Shown here: piece by piece, positions 10,356 to 19,999 of the stretch
Numbering within the stretch: position 1 is the first letter of the stretch
How the letters are laid out: every line of letters starts with the position of its first letter
Origin: Actinomyces marmotae
GTDB lineage: Bacteria; Actinomycetota; Actinomycetes; Actinomycetales; Actinomycetaceae
Reading direction: 5' to 3'
DNA: 64,000 bases
NCBI RefSeq assembly: GCF_013177295.1
Contig: NZ_CP053642.1
Location: 992,001-1,056,000 of the forward strand
Notes under the pieces: model-generated
What the model saw: only the letters and a program-made list of their open reading frames with translations
Told to the model about the DNA's origin: nothing
Database searches by the model: none
Position numbers and translations under genes: made by a program

Positions 10356-11515
10356 GCGCGCTCCTCCTCAGTGCTCTTAGCGTTCTTAGCGCTCTCGCCG
10401 CTCGTCTCCCCGGCCCGCCCGGAGCGGGCCTCCAGCTGCGCGGCGGTGGTCATGGAGTCCAGGTGCCTGCCGGCCGCTCCCGAGGCCATCTGCTCCAGGG
10501 CCATGCGGGTGCCATCGGCCAGGTTGTCCGCGGGCCCCGCGAGGTAGAGCAGGGCCCCGGCGTTGACGGCGATGGCATCACGGTGGGCCGGCTCGCCCCG
10601 GCCCGCGAGCGCCTCGCGTAGGGCGGCGGCGTTCTCCGCGGCCTGACCACCCAGGATGTCCGACAGTTCCCAGCGCCTCACCCCCAACTCAGCGGGGGTG
10701 ACCTCGTAGGCCTTGACCCCGCGGGGGGTGGCCTCCCGCACCTGCGTGGCGCCGTGGACGGCGATCTCATCGGTGCCCGACCCGTGCACGATGAGGGCGC
10801 GCTTGCGGCCCAGCTTGACCATGGACTCGGCGATCATGTCGAGCATGGAGGGATCCCACACGCCCATGAGCTGGTAGGTCAGGTGCGCGGGGTTGAGCAG
10901 GGGGCCGAGCACGTTGAAGATCGTGGGCGTGGCCAGGGCCCGGCGGATCGGCGCCACGTGCTTCATCGCCGGGTGATAGGCCTGGGCGAACAGGAACGTG
11001 AAGTGGTCGCGCGCCAGCAGCTCGACGGCCTGCTCCGCCGTCACGTCCAGGGGCAGGCCCAGGGCCGCGACGACGTCGGCCGCCCCCGTCTTGGAGGACA
11101 CCGCCCGGTTGCCGTGCTTGGCCACCGAGATACCCATCGACGCCGCGACGAGGCCGGCGGCCGTTGAGATGTTGATCGTGCCCACGCCGTCGCCGCCCGT
11201 GCCCACGACATCAACGAGGGGGAAGGCGACGGCGGGGAAGGGGCGCGCGGCCCGGCGGAAGGCGCTTGCGGCTCCCGCGACCTCGTCGGCGGTCTCCCCG
11301 CGCGAGTGCAGGGCGGCGAGCAGGGCGGCGGTCTCGGCCTCGGAGAGGTCCCCGGCGCCCAGGGCGGCGAAGACGATGCCGGTCTCCTCGCGGCTGAGCC
11401 GGCGGCCCTGGATGACCTCGCGCAGGAGCCGGTGGGCGTCCTCGGCCTCGGCGACGGCCGGCGCCGAGGGGACCGGGGTGGTGGCGGGCTCTGGCACGGT
11501 TGTCGGCTCTGTCAT
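10352..11515 (-). CDS. trpD: Anthranilate phosphoribosyltransferase
   Basis: A 387-residue TrpD transferring phosphoribose from PRPP to anthranilate. The diagnostic PRPP loop [18 protein letters not shown] is at about 95-112, followed by [31 protein letters not shown] and [13 protein letters not shown]. The N-terminal extension of about 25 residues is Pro/Thr/Val-rich, and the last 30 residues are charged and probably disordered. The ATG at 11515 overlaps the trpG stop by one base. The longer frame to 11686 would run through trpG and is not used. TrpG is a separate gene here, unlike the enterobacterial TrpGD fusion. Confidence 0.95.
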
Positions 11516-12153
11516 CAGCTCTCTCCTGCGCTTGCTGTCGTGGTGGTCAGTCCGGCGATGAGGGCCCGCAGGATCGCGGGGCCGGCCGGGGTGAGGATGG
11601 ACTCGGGGTGGAACTGGAGGCCGACGGCGGGGCGCCGCCGGTGGCGCGAGGCCATGACGATCCCGTCGCTGGTGCGGGCCAGGCACTCCAGGTCGGCGGG
11701 CAGGGCGCGCGTGCCGAGCGAGTGGTAGCGGGCGACATCCAGGGGCCCGCCGTCGAGCACGGCGAGGGCGGCATCGGCGCGCCCGGCGGGAGTGACCTCC
11801 GCGCGGGTGGACCGGCCGTGGACCGGCTCGACCCTGCCCACGCTCCCACCGCAGGCCTCGACGATGGCCTGGAAGCCCAGGCAGATGCCCAGCGTCGGCA
11901 GGCCGCGCTCCAGGGCGGCGCCCAGGACCTCCATCATGCAGCCCGCCTGGCGGGGGTGCCCGGGGCCGGGGGAGAGGACCAGGGCGGGGCGCTGGCCCGC
12001 GGCCGCCTCCCGCGCCGTGGGCTCCAACGCGGCCAGGACCGTGGAAGCCGGCACCGTGTTGCGGTAGACCTCGGTGCGCACGCCCAGCACGGCGAGCTGG
12101 TCGACGAGGTTGTAGACGAAGGAATCGCGGTTGTCCAGCAGGATGACGCGCAT
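11515..12153 (-). CDS. trpG: Anthranilate synthase glutamine amidotransferase subunit
   Basis: A 212-residue class I glutamine amidotransferase supplying ammonia to TrpE. It shows the family triad: the nucleophile Cys in LGICLGFQAIVEA, and the His and Glu in GLQFHPESIL. It also has LLDNRDSFVYNLVDQL at the N-terminus and VLSPGPGHP. The GICLGxQ and ARYHSL segments are typical of trp-operon TrpG rather than folate PabA, and the operon position supports this. It starts one base after the trpE stop. Confidence 0.95.
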   Translation of the reverse strand: MRVILLDNRDSFVYNLVDQLAVLGVRTEVYRNTVPASTVLAALEPTAREAAAGQRPALVLSPGPGHPRQAGCMMEVLGAALERGLPTLGICLGFQAIVEACGGSVGRVEPVHGRSTRAEVTPAGRADAALAVLDGGPLDVARYHSLGTRALPADLECLARTSDGIVMASRHRRRPAVGLQFHPESILTPAGPAILRALIAGLTTTTASAGES

Positions 12154-12154
12154 C

Positions 12155-13873
12155 TCAGGCCTCCCCGGTCTCGATGATGAGCTCAGCGCCCCGCGCGGCC
12201 GCCACGGCCTCCAGCACCGCGCTGGCCTTGTGGACGGTCTCGGCCGCCTCAGCGGCTGGGTCGGAGGCGCCGACGACGCCCGCGCCGGCCTGCACCAGGG
12301 CCCGCCCGTCCTTGACGAAGGCCGAGCGGATGACGATGCAGGTGTCGAGCTCGCCGTCGCCGCGCAAGTAGCCCACCGAGCCCCCGTAGGAGCCGCGCCG
12401 CACGCCCTCGGTGGCGCGGATGAGCTCGGCGGCCCGCAGCTTCGGCGCGCCGGTGAGCGTGCCCATCGTCATCGAGGCACGGAAGGCGTCCAGGGCGTCC
12501 AGGCCCGGGTCCAGCTGCCCGGACACCTCCGAGACCAGGTGCATGACGCGGCTGTAGCGGTCCACGCGCAGCAGCTCGCGCACTCTCCGGGTGCCCGGCG
12601 CGCTGACTCGGGCGACGTCGTTGCGCGCCAGGTCCACGAGCATGACGTGCTCGGCGATCTCCTTGGCGTCCGTGCGCAACTCCAGTTCCAGGCGCGTGTC
12701 CCGCTCATGGTCCACGGAGCCGTCCGGGGCCAGCCCGCGCGGCCTGGTGCCGGCAATGGGCCGGATGGCCACTTCGCCCGTGGCCGCGCTGTGCTCCAGG
12801 GCAGACTCGGGGGAGGCGCCCAGGAGCTCGAAGCCGGGAGTCGCCACGTAGAACATGTAGGGGCTCGGGTTCGACTCGCGCAGCGCGTGGTAGGCCTCCA
12901 GCGCGTCCGGGCAGTCGATCGTGAACGCCCTCGACGGGACCACCTGGTAGACCTCCCCGGCGGCGATCGACTCCTGGAGCCCGGCCACGAGCCCTGCGAA
13001 ATCGCTGTCCGAGACGCTCGGCACGGCGCGGGCGACCGGGCGGGCGGCGGTGCCGGCCACTGTGCCGGCCACTGGGCCGGCACCTCCCGCCACCGGTGCT
13101 GGCCCGCCCTCATCCGGGGTCGGCTCGGGCCCGGCGGCGTCGATGACGGCGGCCAACACGTCGATCCGGCGCGCGAGATCATCGGCGTCCACGCTCGCCC
13201 CCACCAGCGTCGCCTCACCGGTGGGGTGGTCGATGACCAGGAGGATGCGCGCGGCGTGGAACAGGTAGTCCGGGCAGGTGTTTGGCCCGGCCGCCACGCG
13301 CGGCAGCCGCTCGAAGCCCGCCAGGTAGTCGAAGGCGAACACTCCCGCCACGAGGGGCAGGTGGGGGTGATCGACCTCCTGGGAGGCCAACACCCGCAGC
13401 GGCTCCAAGGTCGAGGGGGCCGTCAGCCGCTCCCGCTCCTCCAGCCCGGCGTCGTCGGCCGGCGCGGGGATCCGCACCACCAGGCGGCCGGGGCTCTCCT
13501 CGATGACGCGGTCCGCCAGGGACGCGCGCACGCGCGCCACGGCGGCCTCGCCGTCGGGCCGGGCCCGGTCCAGGGCCTCGATGACCACCTGGTCCCCCTC
13601 ACAGGTCAGTCGCGCGCTCGCCTCGAGCATGAGGACCGTCGTGCGCGAGGAGCCCGTGGTGATATCCGCGCTCTCCAGCAGGACGAGGTCCACCGGCCTG
13701 GGGGCGCCGCCCGCGGCATCCGCGGTGGTGGCGATCGCGCCGGCCCGCGCCAGGCGCCTCACGAGCGCCCCGGAGTCCTGGGGGCAGCGGACCCCGCGGG
13801 TCAGCACCGTGGGCTCAGTGGGCCGGATGGGATCCGCGGGCCCCGCCGATCCCGCAGTTCCTGTGATAGTCAT
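12155..13873 (-). CDS. trpE: Anthranilate synthase component I
   Basis: A 572-residue TrpE converting chorismate to anthranilate. The N-terminal half holds the LLES motif (DLVLLESADI, about 68-77), which in TrpE forms the tryptophan feedback site, so the enzyme is probably inhibited by Trp. The C-terminal chorismate-binding core is complete: YQVVPSRAF, PSPYMFYV, GASPESALEHS, RPIAGTRPRG, DARTELE-like region, HLVSEVSG, GTLTGAPKLRA, and the QAGAGVVGASDP loop. AGGAG precedes the ATG by six bases. It lies 59 bases after the first trpB. Confidence 0.96.
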   Translation of the reverse strand: MTITGTAGSAGPADPIRPTEPTVLTRGVRCPQDSGALVRRLARAGAIATTADAAGGAPRPVDLVLLESADITTGSSRTTVLMLEASARLTCEGDQVVIEALDRARPDGEAAVARVRASLADRVIEESPGRLVVRIPAPADDAGLEERERLTAPSTLEPLRVLASQEVDHPHLPLVAGVFAFDYLAGFERLPRVAAGPNTCPDYLFHAARILLVIDHPTGEATLVGASVDADDLARRIDVLAAVIDAAGPEPTPDEGGPAPVAGGAGPVAGTVAGTAARPVARAVPSVSDSDFAGLVAGLQESIAAGEVYQVVPSRAFTIDCPDALEAYHALRESNPSPYMFYVATPGFELLGASPESALEHSAATGEVAIRPIAGTRPRGLAPDGSVDHERDTRLELELRTDAKEIAEHVMLVDLARNDVARVSAPGTRRVRELLRVDRYSRVMHLVSEVSGQLDPGLDALDAFRASMTMGTLTGAPKLRAAELIRATEGVRRGSYGGSVGYLRGDGELDTCIVIRSAFVKDGRALVQAGAGVVGASDPAAEAAETVHKASAVLEAVAAARGAELIIETGEA

Positions 13874-13932
13874 GTTGCGCTCCTCATCGCGTCTTTTCGC
13901 TGCTCATCGTATCGGCTCATCCCCGGGCCGGG

Positions 13933-15252
13933 TCAGGGCAGGCGCTCGCGGATCTCGCGCATGTCCTTGTCCCCGCGCCCCGAGAGGTTGACCAGGAGAA
14001 GCATCTCCTCGGCCCACCCGCTGGCCTCGCGCTCGCGGGCGATCCGCAGCGCCTCGGCGATGGCGTGGGAGGACTCCAGGGCGGGGATGATCCCCTCTCC
14101 GCGGGAGAGCTCCCGGAAGGCGCTCAGGGCGTCGTCGTCGGTGATGGCGACGTACCTGGCGCGGCCGGTGTCGGCCAGGTACGCGTGCTCGGGGCCCACC
14201 GAGGGGTAGTCGAGGCCGGCGGAGATGGAGTGGGAGGGCAGGACGGCGCCGTCGTCGTCGAGCATGACGTAGGAGCGCGTGCCGTGGAGGACGCCGGTGC
14301 GGCCGGCGCAGATGGGGGCGCCATGGAGGCCGGTGCTCAAGCCCTTGCCCGCGGGCTCGACGCCGATGAGCTCGACGTCGTCGTCCAGGTACTCGCTGAA
14401 GGCCCCGATGGCGTTGGAGCCCCCGCCCACGCAGGCGATGACGGCGTCCGGCAGGCGCCCGTAGCGGGCCAGCATCTGGGCGCGGGACTCGATCGAGATC
14501 ACCGACTGGAAGTAGCGGACGATCGTGGGGAAGGGGTGGGGGCCGGTCGCCGAGCCCAGGATGTAGGCGGTGGACCCCAGGCGCTCGCACCACTGCGTCA
14601 GGGCGGCGTCGACGGCGTCCTTGAGGCCCTGCGAGCCGGTGGTCACGGGGACGACCCTGGCCCCCATGAGTTCCATGCGCTCCACATTGGGGCGCTGGCG
14701 CTCGACGTCGTGGGCGCCCATGTAGATGGTGCACTCCAGGCCCAGCAGGGCGGCGACCATCGCGGTGGCGGTGCCGTGCTGGCCCGCGCCGGTCTCCGCG
14801 ATGAGGCGGGTCTTGCCCATGCGCTTGGCCAGGAGGGCCTGCCCGAGGGCGTTGTTGCCCTTGTGGGCGCCGCCGTGGACGAGGTCCTCGCGCTTGAGGA
14901 TGATGCGGGTGCCGGGGCGCGAGAGGCCGCGGCACTCGTGCAGGGGCGTGGGGCGGCCGAGGTATCCCCCGCGCAGGTCCTCGAGCTCGGCCAGGAAACT
15001 GGGGTCGCCCACGGCCTCGGCATAGGCGGCTTCGAGCTCGTCGAGCGCGGGGAGGAGGAAGTCGGGGACCTCCTGGCCGCCGAAGCGCCCGAAGAAGGCT
15101 GGCAGCAGCGTGTGGCGGGGGACGTCCGCGCCGGGGGCCGGGGCGGTGTATCCCGGGCCGGTGGGGGCGCGGCCGGCGGTGGGGGCGGCGCCGGGAAGGG
15201 GCGTGGCGTTGTGGGCGGTGGGGGCCGACTGGGCGGCGTCCGCGGTGCTCAT
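13933..15252 (-). CDS. trpB: Tryptophan synthase beta, stand-alone second copy
   Basis: A 439-residue TrpB as the first structural gene of the operon. All key elements are present: [35 protein letters not shown] with the PLP lysine near residue 131, [54 protein letters not shown]. It is clearly a paralogue of the TrpB half of the fusion gene, differing at many positions. The ATG at 15252 is chosen because AGGAGAG lies eight bases upstream. An alternative ATG at 15282 lies nearer the attenuator and has no ribosome site. Which of the two TrpB proteins pairs with the single TrpA is not shown by the sequence. Confidence 0.93.
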   Translation of the reverse strand: MSTADAAQSAPTAHNATPLPGAAPTAGRAPTGPGYTAPAPGADVPRHTLLPAFFGRFGGQEVPDFLLPALDELEAAYAEAVGDPSFLAELEDLRGGYLGRPTPLHECRGLSRPGTRIILKREDLVHGGAHKGNNALGQALLAKRMGKTRLIAETGAGQHGTATAMVAALLGLECTIYMGAHDVERQRPNVERMELMGARVVPVTTGSQGLKDAVDAALTQWCERLGSTAYILGSATGPHPFPTIVRYFQSVISIESRAQMLARYGRLPDAVIACVGGGSNAIGAFSEYLDDDVELIGVEPAGKGLSTGLHGAPICAGRTGVLHGTRSYVMLDDDGAVLPSHSISAGLDYPSVGPEHAYLADTGRARYVAITDDDALSAFRELSRGEGIIPALESSHAIAEALRIAREREASGWAEEMLLLVNLSGRGDKDMREIRERLP

Positions 15253-15290
15253 GCGGGGCTCTCTCCTTGGAGGGGTGGTCATGCTCTCAA

Positions 15291-15387
15291 GGCGGGCCCG
15301 GGGGCTCCTCTGCGCTCTCGCGCCCGCCTTCGTGGCGAGCGGGGCGTCGGGTACGACGTGTCAGTGGCTCGCCCTCAGGGGAGCCAC
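15291..15387 (-). promoter_or_regulatory. trp operon attenuator
   Basis: Downstream of the Trp codons the RNA can form three stems. 1:2 is GTGGCTC (15387-15381) with GAGCCAC (15370-15364), covering two of the Trp codons. The alternative 2:3 is GGCGAGC (15373-15367) with GCTCGCC (15340-15334), which shares bases with 1:2. A late stem GGCGGGC (15328-15322) pairs with GCCCGCC (15297-15291), followed by TT. Mutually exclusive pairing is the hallmark of ribosome-mediated attenuation. The late stem lacks a long U-tract and ends close to the trpB start, so it may act as a terminator or by hiding translation signals. Confidence 0.7.
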
Positions 15388-15416
15388 CACCAGCGGCGGG
15401 TGCGCGTCGTCGTCAT
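15375..15416 (-). CDS. trpL: trp leader peptide
   Basis: A 13-codon ORF, MTTTRTRRWWWLP, with three consecutive TGG codons (15392-15384) and a TGA stop at 15377-15375. It lies about 120 bases upstream of the first trp gene, so it is a textbook Trp-sensing leader. There is no Shine-Dalgarno. A TAGCGT -10 hexamer lies seven bases before the ATG, so the transcript probably starts at the A of the start codon. Confidence 0.9.
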   Translation of the reverse strand: MTTTRTRRWWWLP

Positions 15417-15423
15417 GGTGGCA

Positions 15424-15453
15424 ACGCTAGGGGAGCCGGGAAGCGGGCGGCAA
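15424..15453 (-). promoter_or_regulatory. trp operon promoter
   Basis: On the minus strand TTGCCG (15453-15448), an 18-bp spacer and TAGCGT (15429-15424) place the transcription start at the A of the trpL ATG. The promoter lies inside the last codons of the upstream DedA-like gene, whose stop is 15427-15429. Confidence 0.65.
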
Positions 15454-16047
15454 ATCCGACGTGGCGGCGCTCATATCGTGGGACGGGGTGGGACGGGTGA
15501 GCGCGGGCGCCGGGCTCCCCTCGGCGGTCTCGGTGCCGGGCCCCCTGAGCCGGCCGGGCCCTGGCTCATCCCGGCGCGGGGCCCTCCTGCCCCGCCCCCT
15601 CCTGCGCAGCAGGATGACGGCGGCCACGACCACCAGCGCCACGATCGTCAGCAAGCGCCCCGCGGGGCTGGCCACCCATCCGGCTAGCACCGCCATGCCG
15701 ATGGTCGTGTAGATCCCCGCCCACAGGAGGGAGCCGATCGCCGTGGCCAGTAGGTAGCGCGGCACGGGTACGCGCGCGACCCCGGCCGAGATCTGAACGA
15801 GTGACTGCGCGCCGATGGTGAGGAAGGACAGGGGGACCGCCCAGACGCCCCAGCGCGCCGCCCACTCCTGGGCGCTCGCGTACGCCGGGGTTTGCAGGAT
15901 CCGGGCCCAGCGGCTCCGCGAGGCCCCCGCGCCTAAGCACCGCCCGGTCCAGTACATGGCGTTCGAGCGGGCCATGGCGCCGCACCAGAAGAAGAGGAGC
16001 ACCCAGGCGAAGGGGAGCTCGTGGATCCGCTCGATCACGCCCCGCAC
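15427..16047 (-). CDS. DedA-family membrane protein
   Basis: A 206-residue membrane protein with about four hydrophobic spans. Its features match the DedA/VTT family: [60 protein letters not shown] (basic and Gly/Pro pattern of the re-entrant region). The last 55 residues are charged and cytoplasmic. DedA proteins take part in lipid-carrier or phospholipid recycling. The exact substrate here is unknown. It starts with GTG. Length is typical. It lies immediately upstream of the trp operon, and the trp promoter is embedded in its 3' end, so read-through into trp is possible. Confidence 0.8.
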   Translation of the reverse strand: MRGVIERIHELPFAWVLLFFWCGAMARSNAMYWTGRCLGAGASRSRWARILQTPAYASAQEWAARWGVWAVPLSFLTIGAQSLVQISAGVARVPVPRYLLATAIGSLLWAGIYTTIGMAVLAGWVASPAGRLLTIVALVVVAAVILLRRRGRGRRAPRRDEPGPGRLRGPGTETAEGSPAPALTRPTPSHDMSAATSDLPPASRLP

Positions 16048-16209
16048 CTTAGCCGAGCCTCACCTGATACGCGAAGCGCCATCCGCGGCCGATCATGCCC
16101 GGGGCCACTGGCCCGCGTCCGGCTGCGGTCGCGCCGACCCGGGCGACGGCGTGGGAGACTGGACCCAGTATGTTCCGCGCGCCCCGCCGCGCCCGTCCGG
16201 AAGGCATCC

Positions 16210-18090
16210 GTGTCACCGATCCTCACGCCCGAGCAGGCCGCCGCCGTCACCCCGGCCGCGACCGATCCCGCGCTGATCAGGAACTTCTCCATCATCGCCC
16301 ATATCGACCACGGCAAGTCCACCCTGGCCGACCGCATGCTCCAGGCCACCGGCGTCGTCGCCCCCCGCGACATGCGCGCCCAGTACCTCGACCGCATGGA
16401 CATCGAGCGCGAGCGCGGCATCACCATCAAGTCCCAGGCCGTGCGTATGCCCTGGGGCGCGCCCGGCCCCGACGGCGCCATCCGCCCCTACGCCCTCAAC
16501 ATGATCGACACCCCCGGGCACGTCGACTTCTCCTACGAGGTCAACCGCTCCCTGGCGGCCTGCGAGGGAGCCGTCCTGCTCGTCGACGCCGCCCAGGGCA
16601 TCCAGGCCCAGACCCTCGCCAACCTCTACATGGCCATCGAGGGCGATCTCGCGATCATCCCCGTGCTCAACAAGATTGACCTGCCCGCCGCCGAGCCCGA
16701 GCGCCACGCCGATGAGATCGCCTCGCTCATCGGCTGTGAGCCCGCGGACATCCTGAAGGTCTCCGGCAAGACCGGCGCCGGCGTGCCCGAGCTGCTCGAC
16801 CGCATCGTCGAGGCCGTCCCCGCGCCGGAGGGCGACCCCGCCGGGCCCACGCGCGCCATGATCTTCGACTCCGTCTACGACACCTACCGCGGCGTCGTCA
16901 CCTACGTGCGCGTCGTCGACGGGGCCCTCAAGCCCCGCGAGCGCATTGAGATGCTCTCCACCACCGCTGTCCACGACCTGCTCGAGATCGGCGTCATCAG
17001 CCCCGAGCCCAGCCCCACGGCGGGCCTGGGCGCCGGGGAGGTCGGCTACCTCATCACCGGGGTCAAGGACGTGCGCCAGTCCAAGGTCGGCGACACCGTC
17101 ACCTCCGCCGCCGCGCCGGCCGCCGAGCCGCTGGCTGGATACCAGGAGCCCAAGCCCATGGTGTTCTCCGGGCTTTTCCCCGTGGACGGCTCGGACTTCC
17201 CCGTGCTGCGCGACGCCCTGGATAAGCTCAAGCTCAACGACGCGGCCCTCACCTACGAGCCCGAGACCTCCGTGGCGCTCGGCTTCGGCTTCCGCTGCGG
17301 CTACCTCGGCCTGCTGCACCTGGAGATCATCCGGGAGCGCCTCGAGCGCGAGTTCAACCTCGACATCATCTCCACCGCCCCCTCCGTGGTCTACCGGGTC
17401 ACCACCGAGGACCGCGCCGTCCACACCGTGACCAACCCCTCGGAGTACCCCGAGGGCAAGATCCTCGATGTCCAGGAGCCCGTGGTCCGCGCGACCATCC
17501 TGACCCCCAGCGAGTTCGTGGGCACCGTCATGGAACTGTGCCAGTCGCGGCGCGGCACCATGCAGGGCATGGACTACCTCTCCGAGACGCGCGTGGAGAT
17601 GCACTACGTGCTGCCCCTGGCGGAGATCGTCTTCGACTTCTTCGACGCCCTGAAGTCCCGGACCCGCGGTTACGCCTCCCTGGACTACGAGATGGACGGC
17701 GAGCAGTCCGCGGACCTGGTCAAGGTCGACATCCTCCTCAATGGGGACAAGGTGGACGCCTTCAGCGCCATCGTCCACAAGGACGCCGCCTACTCCTACG
17801 GCCTCAAGCTCACCAAGCGCCTCAAGGAGCTCATCCCGCGCCAGCAGTTCGAGGTGCCCGTGCAGGCGGCCATCGGCTCGCGGATCATCGCCCGCGAGAC
17901 CATCCGCGCCCTGCGCAAGGACATGCTCGCCAAGTGCTACGGGGGGGACATCTCCCGCAAGCGCAAGCTGCTGGAGAAGCAGAAGGAGGGCAAGAAGCGG
18001 ATGAAGGCGATCGGAAGCGTCGACGTCCCGCAGGAGGCCTTCATCGCGGCGCTCGGCGCGGACAATCCCACCGGTAAGGACGGCAAGTAG
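16210..18090 (+). CDS. lepA: Translation elongation factor 4
   Basis: A 626-residue LepA, a ribosome-associated GTPase of the EF-G class. G motifs are [14 protein letters not shown] (about 36), [12 protein letters not shown] and NKIDLP. LepA-specific regions follow: [49 protein letters not shown], and the C-terminal [18 protein letters not shown] chose the GTG at 16210, which follows GGAAGG by five bases. The longer frame from 16021 overlaps the DedA gene and its N-terminus is unlike LepA. A 10-bp perfect hairpin follows. Confidence 0.96.
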   Translation: MSPILTPEQAAAVTPAATDPALIRNFSIIAHIDHGKSTLADRMLQATGVVAPRDMRAQYLDRMDIERERGITIKSQAVRMPWGAPGPDGAIRPYALNMIDTPGHVDFSYEVNRSLAACEGAVLLVDAAQGIQAQTLANLYMAIEGDLAIIPVLNKIDLPAAEPERHADEIASLIGCEPADILKVSGKTGAGVPELLDRIVEAVPAPEGDPAGPTRAMIFDSVYDTYRGVVTYVRVVDGALKPRERIEMLSTTAVHDLLEIGVISPEPSPTAGLGAGEVGYLITGVKDVRQSKVGDTVTSAAAPAAEPLAGYQEPKPMVFSGLFPVDGSDFPVLRDALDKLKLNDAALTYEPETSVALGFGFRCGYLGLLHLEIIRERLEREFNLDIISTAPSVVYRVTTEDRAVHTVTNPSEYPEGKILDVQEPVVRATILTPSEFVGTVMELCQSRRGTMQGMDYLSETRVEMHYVLPLAEIVFDFFDALKSRTRGYASLDYEMDGEQSADLVKVDILLNGDKVDAFSAIVHKDAAYSYGLKLTKRLKELIPRQQFEVPVQAAIGSRIIARETIRALRKDMLAKCYGGDISRKRKLLEKQKEGKKRMKAIGSVDVPQEAFIAALGADNPTGKDGK

Positions 18091-18107
18091 GAAGAATCGC
18101 GGACAGC

Positions 18108-18133
18108 GGCCCGGCGACCCGATTCGCCGGGCC
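18108..18133 (+). terminator. Hairpin after lepA
   Basis: A perfect 10-bp stem GGCCCGGCGA / TCGCCGGGCC with a six-base loop, 17 bases past the lepA stop and just before the next ribosome site. There is no T-tract, so it may only attenuate expression of the downstream genes. Confidence 0.55.
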
Positions 18134-18153
18134 CACGGGAGCAGGAGGAAGTC

Positions 18154-19023
18154 ATGAGGGACGACGGCGCTGATCTGGTTCTCACCCGCGGGCTCGCCCG
18201 GGTGCTGGGCGAGCCGCACGCGGGCGCCGATGGGCGCCACCGCGACGAGCCCTCGCCATTCACCGACGGCGACCTCGTGGGCGCCGTCAGCGCCGTGTGC
18301 GTCGTGGCGCGCCTGCGCCCCGACTGCGGCGCCCCCGGTGTCTCCGCGATCCACAAGGCCCCCGTCGACGGCCCCGTGGCGGTCAATGCCCTGGGCCTGC
18401 TGGGGGATCAGCAGGCGGATCGCGAGCATCACGGCGGCCTCGACAAGGCCCTCCACGTCTTGGATGCCGCCGAGGCCCGCCACTGGGCCGGGGTGCTCGG
18501 CCCCGAGCGCGGCCTGGCCGCCGGGGGCATGGGCGAGAACATGCTCATCGAGCCCGGCGCCATCGGCGGCATTGACGACGTCGAGATCGGCGCGATCCTG
18601 TCCATCGGCCCGGGCGCCGCCCCGGGGGAGGGCGGCGAGCGCTCCGCCGCTGGGGCCGGGGGCCCCGTCCCGCCTGGCGGGGAGAGCCCCCGGCGCGGCA
18701 TCCTCGTGACGGTCACCGGCGTGCGCAACCCCTGCTCCACCTTCGCCCGCGGCATGGGCCGCGGTGACTGGGTGGAGGTCTTCTCCGAGCGAGCCCGCGT
18801 GGGCGTCTACCTCTCCGTGCTGCGCGACGGGAGCGTGTTAGCCGGCGACGAGGTCCGGGTGGTCTCCACCCCCGGCCACCGCGTCACCTGCCACCGCTGG
18901 TTCGCCCACCACGACCCGCGCGACGCCCAGGCGATGCTCGCCTCCGAGGCCTTCGGCAACCTCCGCCTGGCTGATTACACGCGCAAGTACGTGACCGCCG
19001 CCGCCGATGAGCGGGTCGGCTGA
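18154..19023 (+). CDS. MOSC-domain protein
   Basis: A 289-residue protein with a MOSC core: VSAIHKAPVDGPVAVNALGLLGDQQADREHHGGLDKALHVLD, GENMLIEPG, VTGVRNPCSTFARGMGRGDW, and the conserved Cys in NPCST. MOSC domains handle sulfur or molybdenum-cofactor-dependent reactions; bacterial stand-alone members (YiiM/YuaD type) often reduce N-hydroxylated compounds. The substrate is not evident. A Gly/Pro/Glu insert lies at about 150-182. The ATG follows AGGAGGAAGTC, a strong ribosome site. It is 12 bases before trmB in an apparent operon MOSC-trmB-MFS-hemW. Confidence 0.8.
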   Translation: MRDDGADLVLTRGLARVLGEPHAGADGRHRDEPSPFTDGDLVGAVSAVCVVARLRPDCGAPGVSAIHKAPVDGPVAVNALGLLGDQQADREHHGGLDKALHVLDAAEARHWAGVLGPERGLAAGGMGENMLIEPGAIGGIDDVEIGAILSIGPGAAPGEGGERSAAGAGGPVPPGGESPRRGILVTVTGVRNPCSTFARGMGRGDWVEVFSERARVGVYLSVLRDGSVLAGDEVRVVSTPGHRVTCHRWFAHHDPRDAQAMLASEAFGNLRLADYTRKYVTAAADERVG

Positions 19024-19035
19024 GGGGACGGGCCG

Positions 19036-19995
19036 ATGCAGCAGCACCCACCGCGCTCCCACGCGATCCACTCGCGAGTGCGCTCCTACTCCCGCGCCGG
19101 CGGTCGCCTGAGCGAGGCGCGGGCCGAGGCCCTGGCCGCGCTCGCCCCCCGCTACGTGGTGGACGTGCCCCGGCGCGACGCGGTGCGCACCGTGGCCCCC
19201 GGCTTCCGCCTCGATCCCGAGGCGCTGTTCGGCCACCAGGGCTCGGGTCGCCCCCTCGTCATCGAGATCGGCTCGGGATCGGGGGAGGCCGTCCTGGCCC
19301 ACGCCGCCGCCCACCCGGGCGTCGACCACCTGGCCGTCGAGGTATGGGAGACCGCGATCGCCCGGATTGTCGCCTCGATCCACCGCCAGGGCCTGACCAA
19401 TGCGCGCGTCGTGCCGGCCGACGGCGCCGAGCTGCTGGCCACCGCCCTGCCCGTGGGCTGCGCGAGCGAGGTGTGGGTGTTCTTCCCTGACCCGTGGCGT
19501 AAGGCCCGGCACCGCAAGCGCCGCCTGGTGAGCGCCGCCTTCGCGGATTCCGTGGCCCGGGTGCTGCGCCCCGGCGGCGTGTGGCGCCTGGCCACGGACT
19601 GGGCGGACTACGCCTGGCAGATGCGCGACGTCCTGGAGGCGGCCTCCGCCCTGCCCGAGGGCATCGAGGCCGATTCCACCGGACCCTACTTCCGCTACGA
19701 CGACGCCGGCGCGCGCCCCGACCTGGGCGCGGCGACCGCCGTCGCCGGGGACGCGGGCAACGGGGTAGACCCCGGCTCGCCATCGGGGGCGCGCGGCGGG
19801 TGGTCTAAGCGCTTCGCCGGGCGCGCCATGACCCGCTTCGAGCAGCGCGGCATCGACGAGGGCCGCACGATCCGGGACCTGACGGCGGTGCGCACCGAGG
19901 AGCAGTGGATCCCTGCCGCCCGCCCCACCGCGCTGGAGCGCCTGGACGACGGCGCCCCCGGGCTCCTCGCGCCCGAGGGGCTGACGGGCCGGTGA
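19036..19995 (+). CDS. trmB: tRNA (guanine-46-N7)-methyltransferase
   Basis: A 319-residue SAM-dependent methyltransferase that makes m7G46 in tRNA. TrmB signatures are VRSYSRAGGRLSEAR near the N-terminus, IEIGSGSGEAVLAHAAAHP (SAM loop, about 77-95), FFPDPWRKARHRKRRLV, ATDWADYAWQM, and TRFEQRGIDEGRTIRDL. It is about 60 residues longer than many homologues because of a Gly/Ala/Asp-rich insert around 225-260. It lies four bases before the MFS gene. Confidence 0.94.
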   Translation: MQQHPPRSHAIHSRVRSYSRAGGRLSEARAEALAALAPRYVVDVPRRDAVRTVAPGFRLDPEALFGHQGSGRPLVIEIGSGSGEAVLAHAAAHPGVDHLAVEVWETAIARIVASIHRQGLTNARVVPADGAELLATALPVGCASEVWVFFPDPWRKARHRKRRLVSAAFADSVARVLRPGGVWRLATDWADYAWQMRDVLEAASALPEGIEADSTGPYFRYDDAGARPDLGAATAVAGDAGNGVDPGSPSGARGGWSKRFAGRAMTRFEQRGIDEGRTIRDLTAVRTEEQWIPAARPTALERLDDGAPGLLAPEGLTGR

Positions 19996-19999
19996 CCCC

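Noticed and set aside
16021..16209. Longer lepA start
   Set aside because: The extra residues are Arg/Pro-rich shadow sequence overlapping the DedA gene on the other strand.
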